64,000 bases of DNA from Nocardia mikamii NBRC 108933 (lineage in GTDB: Bacteria; Actinomycetota; Actinomycetes; Mycobacteriales; Mycobacteriaceae). The notes below the pieces were generated by a model, which had not been told where the DNA came from, did not search any database, and worked only from the letters and a program-made list of their open reading frames with translations. This document shows positions 16,883-25,082 of the stretch, piece by piece. The DNA is taken from the NCBI RefSeq assembly GCF_001613505.1, contig NZ_BDCM01000017.1, forward strand, positions 1-64,000. The letters run 5' to 3'. The position numbers and the translations under genes are program-made. The first letter of the stretch is position 1. Each line of letters opens with the position of its first letter.

Positions 16883-17845
16883 TCAGGGTTCGGGTCCGAG
16901 GTCGGGTCGTGTGGAGGTTGGCTGTGCTGCGGTGGCGGGGTCGGGGGCCCAGTCACGGGCGGTGGCTTCGGGCAGAGCGATATCGATGGCGGTTGCGTGG
17001 TGGATCGGGAGCCGGTCGGTGCGCTCGGGGTCGATACCGAGCGCGGCGGCGGCGCGCGCGATCAATTCGTCGGGGTCGGGTGGGCGTGCCTGGGCGTGGG
17101 TGGTCGGGGCTCCGGTGTCCGGGTCGACGGGGATGTAGGGCGGCAACGCTGGGTCCGTTGTGGGTCGGGTGTAGCGGCGCCATTCGAATTCCAGTTGCAG
17201 GTCGTCCCATCGGTTGATCTGCGCGGCGGCCTGCTGGCGGGCGGTATGGACTTGCGGGCTGTTCCATAGGGCGTCGACCTCGGGCGCCGACAGTTGCGCG
17301 GCGTCGGACAGCCCGGTCGCGCGCTGATGGTGCAGATTCATGGTGCGGTGGAACTGCATATCGGCGACCGGGTCGGCGCCTAACCCCAAACGGCCGGCGC
17401 TGAGGCGGGCATCGCGCGCCGCTGACAGCAGTGCCATCCGATGCACATGCCACACATCGACGACAGCCATATCGATGAACAACTGCTTCGACGCCGACGC
17501 GGCGGCCTCGGGTATCCCGGCTGCTGGGCTCGGAGGCGCGACAGCCTGCGCAATTTCGGTTGTGGGCGTGGGGAGTTCGGCTGCTTCGGCACCGTTGGTT
17601 CGGGCGCGGTCGACCCATTGGGGCGGGATGCCGAGCTCGATGGCCAGTTGCTCGGTGGTTTCGCGTTCGGCTTCCAACGCGTCCAGATGCGAGCGCCACT
17701 CTTGTTCGGGCGTGCCGTCGGTGCCGGCGTAGCCGCCGAAGCCTCGTGCCTGCACCGACGCGTGCTCGCGCGCGAGGCGGTCGATGCGGCCCAGCAACTT
17801 CGCCTGCCACTGTTCGATCGATACTGCGGGGTCAGGTTCGGTCAT
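16883..17845 (-). CDS. array protein C with GIPxxW and AIDxALPE motifs
   Basis: 320 residues from the ATG at 17845; the longer frame to 18025 has a His/Pro/Thr-rich tail that is not protein-like. It opens with SIEQWQAKLLGRIDRLA, has LGIPPQWVDRARTNGAEA, then a His-rich helix (VVDVWHVHRMALL). It closes with ATAIDIALPEATARDWAPD and terminal LGPEP. Three further array proteins share this layout, so a common ancestor is clear. Function unknown. Its position in a T4SS operon and its lack of a signal peptide place it in the cytoplasm or among translocated substrates. Confidence 0.8.
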   Translation of the reverse strand: MTEPDPAVSIEQWQAKLLGRIDRLAREHASVQARGFGGYAGTDGTPEQEWRSHLDALEAERETTEQLAIELGIPPQWVDRARTNGAEAAELPTPTTEIAQAVAPPSPAAGIPEAAASASKQLFIDMAVVDVWHVHRMALLSAARDARLSAGRLGLGADPVADMQFHRTMNLHHQRATGLSDAAQLSAPEVDALWNSPQVHTARQQAAAQINRWDDLQLEFEWRRYTRPTTDPALPPYIPVDPDTGAPTTHAQARPPDPDELIARAAAALGIDPERTDRLPIHHATAIDIALPEATARDWAPDPATAAQPTSTRPDLGPEP

Positions 17846-17909
17846 GGTCGATACCTCTTGGCGGGAAAATACGCTGCGTGTCAGCGGGTTCGGATGGGGC
17901 TGGTGCTGG

Positions 17910-18823
17910 TCATAGCTGGGTTCCGGCGTCGAAGTCGTGGCCGGAATGCGGTGGTGGGCCGGTGGATGTGTGTGTGTTCCAGTGGGTGTGGTCGGCCTCG
18001 GTGGGCAGAGCGCGGTCGATCGCATAGGCGACGGTGTCGGCGCCGGTCGCCGGTCGGGACAGGAATGCCGCTGCGGCGGCGGTTTTCATGGCGTGCGGCG
18101 TGGGAATGCGCACGGGTTGTTCGGACAGGGCGACGTCCATGCGCAAGGTGATGGCCGTCGCATCGCGTATCACGCTGGTTTCGATGCCAGGGCGGGCGTA
18201 GACGCGCCAGCGTTCCTCGACTGCTTCGTTGTCGTAGGTATGTGTCGTGGCGTCGAGGATTCGCTGCCAGTCACTGCTGGTCCGCGCCCACATTCCGGCG
18301 GATTCCTCGACGGTGAGGCCGATCGCGTCGGCGACGTTGCCGGCCCGTATCCACAACGCGCTCAGGTTGCGCTCGAACTGAGCGACCATCCACGGTTCGG
18401 GCTCGAACCGGGGTGCGTCGGTGACCGCACGCATCCGGTGGGCGACGTCGATCCCAGCCATGTGCTGGATCTGCCATACGTCGCTGGCCACCCAGCCCAT
18501 CACGTGCTCGCGCACCGCATCGGCGCCCGGCTCGGGGTTGAGGTCGGCTCGGCGTCCGCGGCTTCCCGCCGCTCGGGCGGCGGCGATCTCAGCGGGCGGG
18601 ATGCCGATCGCGAGCGCGCGGGCTTCGATCTCGCTGCGGTCAGCCGCCAGCTGCAGCAACTGAGTGCGCCATGCCAGCATGGCCGACTCCCCCGCCCCGG
18701 GCGGGTGTCGTAGCCCTCGCGCAGGAGCCGGCCGCGGTCGTCGGACAAGTCCTGGATCCGGTCGAGCAGTCTTTGCTGCCACACCGGTCTTCGCTGGACG
18801 AGAGGTGATTGTGGTTCGGTCAT
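17910..18823 (-). pseudogene. array protein D, frameshifted
   Basis: The 5' part from the ATG at 18823 (AGGAG upstream) reads MTEPQSPLVQ, then RRPVWQQRLLDRIQDLSDD and GYDTRPG. The reading then has to move to a second frame, which continues AMLAWRTQLLQLAADRSEIE, GIPPAEIAAARAAG and ends with AYAIDRALPTEADHTHW. Both halves match the paralogs, so this is one gene broken by a shift at about 18680-18705, within a run of C and G tracts. It could be a true mutation, an assembly error, or programmed slippage. Without the shift the product would be ~300 residues like its neighbours. Confidence 0.75.
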
Positions 18824-18885
18824 CGGCGATCTCCTGGGTTCGGATTGATCTGCGTTGTTGCTGTTTTCGGTTGGTTGGGTTGCTG

Positions 18886-19839
18886 TCACGGTTCGGGTCC
18901 GGTGTCGAGGGCGGGGCCTGCAACCTGATTCGGGTCAGGTGTGGGGATTTCCGGCACAAATGCGCGGGGCAAATCAGGGAGTGCAGCGGCGATATCGGCG
19001 TCGATCGCGGCGCCCCCACTGACCGCCGTGTCGACGCTGCGGTCGGGATGCAACTCGGCGCTGATTTGGGCGATCAGCGATTGCGGTGGCGGCACCAGTT
19101 CGCGGTCGGGGTCCCAGATCACGTCGCCGTAGTCGGCCAGCGACGCGTGCGTGGTCACGTCGGCATCCGGAGCTGACAGGTGGGTATGCCATCGCCGTGA
19201 CAGCTCGGCAGGCCCGATGTCGCGTATGGGCTGCGTGAAAGAGGCGAGCCATGCGGGACTCTCAAGGCCGGGCCAAATCTCTTCGCGTTCGGCGCCAACA
19301 GGTGTCAGCAGAGCCGCCACCGTGCCGATGCGATCCCATCGCTGGCCCAGCATTTCAGCGAAAGCGTCCTGCTCTCGGTCGGGTACAGCGGCGATCCGGG
19401 ACCGGTAGGCGGCATGCACGGCCGCGATGTGCCCCAGCTCCCGTGCCTGCCCGCCCACTGCGGCGATCAGTTCGGCGCGGGCCCGCGGGTCTGTGTCCGG
19501 CCAGCGGTCGGGTATCTGTCCGGCCGCGGTGGTGGTGCGGGCGTAGTCAAGCCACGGTGAAGCGATGCCGCCGGCGCACCCGAGGGCGGTGAGTGCGTCG
19601 ACGCGGTCGTGCATCTCGTCGAGGTAGTCGTTCCACAGTTCGGAGGGAAAGTGACCGAATTCGCCTCCGAGACGGCCAGTTTCCCGCATCCGGCGCAGTC
19701 CGTCGGCGACGTCACGCAAACGCCGTAGCAGCGCGGCCTGGGCGGCGTTCGGTCCCCGGACATGGTCGCTGCCCGACGAGACGGTCGACGTCTGCGCTCC
19801 GATGCGGGCTGGATCGGGTGTCGGGTGGGGAGTCGTCAT
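18886..19839 (-). CDS. array protein E
   Basis: 317 residues. After a Thr/Pro-rich start comes NAAQAALLRRLRDVADGLRR, then CAGGIASPWLDYARTTTAAG, then HIAAVHAAYRSR. The C-terminal block has IDADIAAALPDLPRAFVPE and the protein ends DTGPEP. Order and spacing of blocks match array proteins C, F and G. No signal peptide or catalytic motif is seen. About 60 bases separate it from gene D and about 70 from gene F, so it is cotranscribed. Confidence 0.8.
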   Translation of the reverse strand: MTTPHPTPDPARIGAQTSTVSSGSDHVRGPNAAQAALLRRLRDVADGLRRMRETGRLGGEFGHFPSELWNDYLDEMHDRVDALTALGCAGGIASPWLDYARTTTAAGQIPDRWPDTDPRARAELIAAVGGQARELGHIAAVHAAYRSRIAAVPDREQDAFAEMLGQRWDRIGTVAALLTPVGAEREEIWPGLESPAWLASFTQPIRDIGPAELSRRWHTHLSAPDADVTTHASLADYGDVIWDPDRELVPPPQSLIAQISAELHPDRSVDTAVSGGAAIDADIAAALPDLPRAFVPEIPTPDPNQVAGPALDTGPEP

Positions 19840-19912
19840 CCTTTTGCTCCTGGTGTTGAGCTCTGTGCTCCGCCGGATAGTCAGCGGCTCGAGAGGGTCT
19901 GCCCCTGCGCGG

Positions 19913-20854
19913 TCACGGGCTGGGGCCGCTGTCGCGATGTATGAGTGCCGGGCCGGCGCCGACGTGCTGCTGGTCGCCGGCAGTTGGCGCGGGGAATTCG
20001 ACGGACCGAGGCTCGCCTAACGCGGCGGTCACGGCGCTGTCTGTGGCTGCGCCGAGTGGCAGATCGTGCGCAGCCAGACCGGGTGGCAGTCGCAGAGCTG
20101 CGGCGATGTGCTCGACCATCACCGCGGGGACGGGCGCGATGGCGGAATCCGGGATGAAGTCGAGGTCGCCGTGGTCGGTCAGCAGCCGGTAGGCCGCCAC
20201 CGATGTGGGTTCGTGTTCGGCGTGGGCGCGCCATTGCTGTGCCAGCAGGTCGGGACCACGGTCTCGCACCGTGGCCGCCAGAGCGCGGGCCCAGATCGGA
20301 TCCGAGGCAGGCCTGATCCGGTCACGTTCGGGTCCGATCAGATCCAAGAGCGCCGCGATCGAGGTCAGACGCTCGTGGCGCAACGCTGTTGTGGGTTCGA
20401 TTCGTGTGCGCAGCAATTCGGGTTCGTCGCTGCGGGCACGGGTGCGGTAGGCGGCATGGACGGCCATGACGTCGCTGAGGTCGCGGGCTTCGGCCACGAG
20501 GTCGTCGATGAGGCGGGCCCGGGGCACGGGTTGCGGGACGGGCCATCGTTGCGGAGTCCGCCACCCCGTGCCGCGCTCGCCCTGCTGGCGAGCGAGATCG
20601 ATCCACCGCTGCGGGATCCCACCGGCGTGGCCCAGCTCCACCAGCGCGGCGCTGCGCGCCATCAGGGCATCCAGGCGCCCGAACCAGGCAGGTTCGGCCA
20701 AAACTCCTGTCTCATAGTCGTTTCGGGCGGTATCGAGCAACACCCTCGTCTGGGCCGCCACCGCACACAACCGCCGCAGCAGTACCTTCTGCGCCGCATT
20801 CGGCGCCACCGGACGCCGACCGGCCGCACCGACAGCGCGTTCCGGCCCGGTCAC
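19913..20854 (-). CDS. array protein F
   Basis: 313 residues with NAAQKVLLRRLCAVAAQTR, GHAGGIPQRWIDLARQQGE, VMAVHAAYRTRAR, and a C-terminal ATDSAVTAALGEP block before the ending DSGPSP. It is closest to array protein E (shared NAAQ.xLLRRL and VHAAYR). The start at 20854 is in an overlap with gene G's stop. The AID-x-ALP motif is degenerate here (SAVTAALGEP), which helps define which positions matter. Function unknown. Confidence 0.8.
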   Translation of the reverse strand: MTGPERAVGAAGRRPVAPNAAQKVLLRRLCAVAAQTRVLLDTARNDYETGVLAEPAWFGRLDALMARSAALVELGHAGGIPQRWIDLARQQGERGTGWRTPQRWPVPQPVPRARLIDDLVAEARDLSDVMAVHAAYRTRARSDEPELLRTRIEPTTALRHERLTSIAALLDLIGPERDRIRPASDPIWARALAATVRDRGPDLLAQQWRAHAEHEPTSVAAYRLLTDHGDLDFIPDSAIAPVPAVMVEHIAAALRLPPGLAAHDLPLGAATDSAVTAALGEPRSVEFPAPTAGDQQHVGAGPALIHRDSGPSP

Positions 20855-21792
20855 AGTTCGACCTCGACTCCGGTGCCGGGCTGTCGTGGCAGCGGCGGAA
20901 GATCCGCCACCAGGCCGTCATGGCCGCCGCTGCCGATTCCGGCTACGGCCAGCGCCCTATCGATGCCTTGCCCGGCCGGTGCGACCAGATCGGCTACCGG
21001 ACGCCGGTCTGAGGCCTCGGATATAGGAACTGTGTTGTGTCCGAGCTCGTTTCGAAGGATCTGGAGGATCTGATCGGGTGGTAGGAGTGCGGCGCTGGTT
21101 GGTGCGGTGATGCCGGCTTTGGTGAGTGCGCGGGCCTGCAGGACGATGCTGGTCTGGTCGCTGCGGGCGTGGGCGCGCCAGCGGGAGTCGAGTTCGTCGA
21201 CACTCGCGGCGCGGGCCCCCTCGGCGGCGGCGGCCCAGTGCTGGGGCGAGTTCCACATTCGCTGGGCTTCGTCATCGGTCACGGCGAGCAGCCGTGCGAG
21301 TTGGACCAGACGGGTGCGGGATCTGCGCAGGTTGCGCATGACCCAGGTCGCAGTGCCTGGTTCGGCGTGCGCGCCGCGGTGCTCGTAGGCGACCGCCACT
21401 GCGGCGAGGTCTTGAATCCGGTGCGCCTCACCGGCCAGCCCGACCAGCAGCCTGGTCCGGTCCACCGGTTTCGGGATGCGCCAGTGCAGGTCACGTCGCC
21501 ACGGCTGTGCCAGATGGGCACGCGTGCGCGCCTGGTTCAACCACTCGCGCGGCACCCCGGCGGCCAGTCCCGCTTTCTCTAGTTCTTGGCCGAGCAGGAC
21601 CTCGGTGCGAAACGCCCGCGACCACGACGGCGGCGGAAGCTCACCGGTCTCCTCCCGCCCTGCCCGCGCCGCAGCGGCCATCTCCCGCGCCGCCGACGCA
21701 TGCGAATACACACCTGCGAGCAGCTTCATCTGCCACCGATCGGGCACAGCCACACCCGATTCGCGGACAAGAAGGGGGTTGCGCGCCATCAT
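20851..21792 (-). CDS. array protein G
   Basis: 313 residues starting MMARNPLLVRESGVAV, then DRWQMKLLAGVYSHASAARE, AAGVPREWLNQARTRAHLAQ, an AVAVAYEHRGAH block and the C-terminal GQGIDRALAVAGIGSGGH. It ends in EVEL rather than GPEP. It overlaps both neighbours by four bases. This copy keeps the WQ.KLL opening shared with array protein C, so the array seems to have grown by repeated duplication. No enzyme signature is seen. Confidence 0.8.
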   Translation of the reverse strand: MMARNPLLVRESGVAVPDRWQMKLLAGVYSHASAAREMAAAARAGREETGELPPPSWSRAFRTEVLLGQELEKAGLAAGVPREWLNQARTRAHLAQPWRRDLHWRIPKPVDRTRLLVGLAGEAHRIQDLAAVAVAYEHRGAHAEPGTATWVMRNLRRSRTRLVQLARLLAVTDDEAQRMWNSPQHWAAAAEGARAASVDELDSRWRAHARSDQTSIVLQARALTKAGITAPTSAALLPPDQILQILRNELGHNTVPISEASDRRPVADLVAPAGQGIDRALAVAGIGSGGHDGLVADLPPLPRQPGTGVEVEL

Positions 21793-22856
21793 GGTTCGAT
21801 CTCCGCCGACGGCGGGGGCCCGAGAGCTTTGACGGGTAGGAGAACCGGTGGCCCAAAATCGACGCCCATATCGAGGTCACCGGTGACGCCGGTGACCTCG
21901 ACCGCGACATCGCTGACCTCTCCGCCGAGCACTTCGAGCTGTTCGCCTGAATCGGCATCAGGCCAGCGGGTCGGGTCGGTGGCGCTGTGGGAGTTCATGT
22001 CCCGCAGCTGGGATTCGCCATAGCTGGCAAGGGTGTACTCGGCACTGAGCGCGCTCATCTGGGTGTGGAGTTCATCGACCGCGTCGTCGAGGGCCTCGGC
22101 ATCGGCACGCGCATCGGCCAATGTGGTACGGGGGTCGTTGCCGGTGTCCTCGCCGTACCGTTCGGCCCACGCGTCGGCGGCGACGCGCTGCTGGTCGGAC
22201 AGATCCGCGGTGGCCTCGGCTGCCGCCCAGCCCGCGCTGGCAGCGTGGGCACGGGCGGCGCCGGGGTCGAAGTCAGTGAGTGTTTCGGTGAGCCCGAGCG
22301 CGCTTTTTCGGGCCTCGATGAGCAGCTTCTGGTATTCGACCTTCAGGTCGTGTAGCCGCTGGTCTTGTGCGATCTGTTTGTCGTAGCGGCGCAACTGCTG
22401 GGTGTGGATCGCGTCTTTGCGGTTGTACTCGCCGCGCAGAGCGCGTACCTGCAGCCCGTGCGTCTTGTCGCGGCGTTCCTCGGTGGCTTTGTCGCTATCC
22501 TTGGCTCGGTCTGCTTTGTCTTGATCGTGTTGCAGGCGTGCGTTTTTGACTCGCATTTCGAGTAGGTGCTCACGGTAGCGGCCGGCCTTGATCGCCATGT
22601 CGGCCCAGTGCTCGAGGCGTCCGTGCTGAGCCCGATCGATGTAGCCCTGGATCTGCGCGGCGTGGACGTGGTTTTTGCGTTGCTGTTCGGCGATCCGGTC
22701 GTCTTGTCGTCGGGCGAATTCTTGCCGTGAGCGCGATTCGCTGCCGCGGCGCTGCATCAGGTTCATCGTCATCGCCGCGGTTTGCATTGCCTGCACGAAT
22801 CCGGCTTTGACCGCTTGCCCACCCTCGTCGACCGGGTCACTGTTCCCCTGAGTCAT
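21789..22856 (-). CDS. long coiled-coil T4SS-operon protein
   Basis: 355 residues from the ATG at 22856 (ATGA overlap with the upstream lipoprotein gene; an upstream in-frame start at 22886 is less likely). Residues ~40-200 are almost entirely charged helix (for example RRQDDRIAEQQRKNHVHAAQ and HDQDKADRAKDSDKATEERR), a long coiled coil. An Ala-rich helical part follows, then a Val/Gly-rich tail (LGGEVSDVAVEVTGVTGDL) and a Pro-rich end. It might be a structural scaffold or an ATPase partner. No transmembrane segment is seen. Confidence 0.8.
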   Translation of the reverse strand: MTQGNSDPVDEGGQAVKAGFVQAMQTAAMTMNLMQRRGSESRSRQEFARRQDDRIAEQQRKNHVHAAQIQGYIDRAQHGRLEHWADMAIKAGRYREHLLEMRVKNARLQHDQDKADRAKDSDKATEERRDKTHGLQVRALRGEYNRKDAIHTQQLRRYDKQIAQDQRLHDLKVEYQKLLIEARKSALGLTETLTDFDPGAARAHAASAGWAAAEATADLSDQQRVAADAWAERYGEDTGNDPRTTLADARADAEALDDAVDELHTQMSALSAEYTLASYGESQLRDMNSHSATDPTRWPDADSGEQLEVLGGEVSDVAVEVTGVTGDLDMGVDFGPPVLLPVKALGPPPSAEIEP

Positions 22857-23407
22857 GGCGCAACCTGCACATCCGACAACAGCCACCCAGCGCCTGCCCT
22901 GCTCTGCGTGCGGTCTGCGACAGCGAACACGACCAGCCGCAGCACAGGGGTGTTGTCGCTGGGTTGCATGCTCACCGTGACCACACGCGCCGCCCTCGTC
23001 GCGGTGTCGGCGGGGTGGTCATCGGCCGCGGTGCGAGCGGTCGCGGTGACCGTGACGTGTTGGTCGCGCCAGTGTTCCCACATGTCGGGTGTGACCGGTG
23101 CCAGGGCGATTGCCGCTGGTGCGCCGCTGCGTGCTAATTCGGGTTCCAGCAGCGGCGTCGCTGCGTCGAACGCGTGCCGTGGGTCGAGCCCCTCGCCAGG
23201 TCGGTAGGTGAACATCGTCTGCAAGGCCGCCGACATGACCGATTCGGGCGAGCACGGGTCAACTGCGGTAAACGGTGAGTCGAATCTTGCACGTGCGCAG
23301 GCGTTTTCATCCGGTGGGCGGCCGCGTGACGGGTGCTCGGTGCACGCGGTCAGCAGGCACGTTCCGGCCATGACAGTGAGCAAGGTGGTGAAGGGGCGTG
23401 ACGTCAT
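22853..23407 (-). CDS. conjugation-operon lipoprotein
   Basis: 184 residues. A signal peptide (residues ~8-21, TLLTVMAGTCLLTAC) ends in the lipobox LTAC with Cys22, so the mature protein is anchored outside the plasma membrane. The rest is a ~150-residue domain with two further cysteines (ENACARARF and DPCSPESV) and a beta-rich end (VVTVSMQPSDNTPVLRLVVF). It resembles small NTF2-like/VirB8-type periplasmic domains in size and order, but that is a guess. It overlaps both neighbours by four bases. Confidence 0.8.
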   Translation of the reverse strand: MTSRPFTTLLTVMAGTCLLTACTEHPSRGRPPDENACARARFDSPFTAVDPCSPESVMSAALQTMFTYRPGEGLDPRHAFDAATPLLEPELARSGAPAAIALAPVTPDMWEHWRDQHVTVTATARTAADDHPADTATRAARVVTVSMQPSDNTPVLRLVVFAVADRTQSRAGAGWLLSDVQVAP

Positions 23408-23955
23408 TTCGGGTTCCTCGGATGTTGGATCAGGTAGGTGAGGTCGGCGCGGCGCCAGTCGACCCAGACCCCGAGCTGATGGCCGGTGGCGGGATTGGTA
23501 GCGGCTTCGACGAGCAGGTCGAGCACCAGGCCGCTGGCGGACGCCGCCCGGTGCAGGGCATCCGGGTCCGCGACAAAGCGGGATGTGACGATGCGCAGGG
23601 TCGCCACGTCGGCGCCCCAGAGGTCTTTCCCGTGTGCGGCGAGCCAGATCGCTTGCAGTGCTGCGGCTTCGGTGGCGGCGTCGTCGCTATCGATGATCAG
23701 GTCGCGGTGAAACCGGTCGTGGGCCACGGTGTGCCCGTCGGGCCGGCAGATGGTGAAGGTCTGCCGCGTCGCGGAAACCCACGCCAGAAGATGCGGTCCC
23801 TCTGATGCCCGCCCGGCGAGCCGTTGCTCGGCGGTGACGCGGTCATTACCGCCTGCACTGGTCAGAGCGGTATTGCGATGCTTCGACGACGGGGGTACAG
23901 AACGTCCACGGACGGATCCCGCCTCACGTCGTCGATGCGGATTATTCGGTGTCAC
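23404..23955 (-). CDS. hypothetical T4SS-operon protein
   Basis: 183 residues from a GTG in a GTGA overlap with the NlpC/P60 gene; the open frame continues to 24375 but that part is Arg/His/Pro-rich antisense-type sequence. The first ~45 residues are basic and probably disordered. The domain then reads LLAWVSATRQTFTICRPDGH, DRFHRDLIIDSDDAATEAAA and GHQLGVWVDWRRADLTYLI. No transmembrane or signal segment is seen. A cytosolic accessory role is likely; nothing more can be said. Confidence 0.7.
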   Translation of the reverse strand: MTPNNPHRRREAGSVRGRSVPPSSKHRNTALTSAGGNDRVTAEQRLAGRASEGPHLLAWVSATRQTFTICRPDGHTVAHDRFHRDLIIDSDDAATEAAALQAIWLAAHGKDLWGADVATLRIVTSRFVADPDALHRAASASGLVLDLLVEAATNPATGHQLGVWVDWRRADLTYLIQHPRNPK

Positions 23956-25082
23956 AGCTGTTTTCCCTCTTCCACTGTTGGGCTTCGGGGTTGTGGGGTG
24001 GTGTAGCGGCGGACGTCGAGGTGGTCGGATCCGGCGACTCGCGCAAGGGGTGCGGTGGTGATGGTTTCGCCGGATTGGGGGGCGTGTATGACCAGGTCGG
24101 TGCCGTCGGCGTCGCGGCCCGCGTAGACGGCGACGTGGTGGGAATCGCTCTCGGCCGGGGTGGTGAAGAAGATCAGATCTCCGGGTTGGCGTTGATCGAA
24201 CGGAACCACCTGCCTGGCCGGTGAGTCTTGTTGGGCCTGGGTGTAGTGCGGCAACCGGATTCGGCCGCCCGACGCCTGGTAGATCGCGTACAACGTCAAC
24301 CCGGAGCAGTCGAACCCGCCGCCCGTCGGGCCATCGGCGTCTCCCCCACCCCACACGTATGGGGTGCCGATCCACCGCTGCGCCGCGGCCACGACCGCTT
24401 GCCCGAACCCACTAGCCGGCACTGGCGCGCCGGGTGGTCCCGAGCCGGGGCCACATCCGGAAGCCGGTTGTCCTGGCGCGGGGACGGGCATGGACGCTGG
24501 GTCGATGTCGGCGAACATCGCGTAGAGGCGTTGGGCCAGGTCCAGTTGTCCGGCATAGGCGTTCGGTGCGGACACTTCGACTGCTTGAGCGAGTTCGGCC
24601 GAGGTCATCGAGGTGGCGCCGGTGATGGTGGCGACTTGGTTGTAGAACCAGTTGATTTGATAGATCGCATTCATCAGCGTGGCGATCCCGGCGCTTCCCC
24701 AGACGCTGACGCGCATCTGGTGCGGGCCCACCGAATCGTGGTCGGCGCCGACGCCGTCGTTGGGGAAGCTCAGCGATTCCGGGACGTTGGAGTTCGCGAG
24801 GTTGCGCAGCGTCGATTCGGTGATCATCGCTGCCAGTTCGGCGATGATCACCGACTGCGGGGCTCGGCGTTGTTTGCCGATCGCGACGCCGTTGCGCGCC
24901 AGCTCCAACTGCCGCTCGTTCAATCCCGCCAGCGATTGACCGGTCGGGCCCGCCACTCCCCCAGCGAGCACTGGGGTCGCACACGAGTCCACAGGCTGTA
25001 TTCCGACGAGCACTGCCAGGAACAGGATCAATGCGATGGGCAGGCACACGATGCCTGCGAGCAGGGTTCTGGAGGACATCAC
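23952..25082 (-). CDS. two-domain muralidase: transglycosylase-like plus NlpC/P60
   Basis: 376 residues. A transmembrane or signal-anchor segment covers ~8-28. Residues ~55-195 look like a lysozyme-like transglycosylase domain (MITESTLRNLAN with candidate Glu89, and DSVGPHQMRVSVWGS). A Pro/Gly linker leads to an NlpC/P60 endopeptidase with Cys259 in FDCSGLTLYAIYQASGG, His315/316 in SHHVAVYAG and His333 in VIHAPQSGE. This pairing is known from VirB1-like proteins of Gram-positive conjugation systems, which open peptidoglycan for the channel. It overlaps the VirB4 gene by four bases. Confidence 0.92.
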   Translation of the reverse strand: MMSSRTLLAGIVCLPIALILFLAVLVGIQPVDSCATPVLAGGVAGPTGQSLAGLNERQLELARNGVAIGKQRRAPQSVIIAELAAMITESTLRNLANSNVPESLSFPNDGVGADHDSVGPHQMRVSVWGSAGIATLMNAIYQINWFYNQVATITGATSMTSAELAQAVEVSAPNAYAGQLDLAQRLYAMFADIDPASMPVPAPGQPASGCGPGSGPPGAPVPASGFGQAVVAAAQRWIGTPYVWGGGDADGPTGGGFDCSGLTLYAIYQASGGRIRLPHYTQAQQDSPARQVVPFDQRQPGDLIFFTTPAESDSHHVAVYAGRDADGTDLVIHAPQSGETITTAPLARVAGSDHLDVRRYTTPQPRSPTVEEGKQL

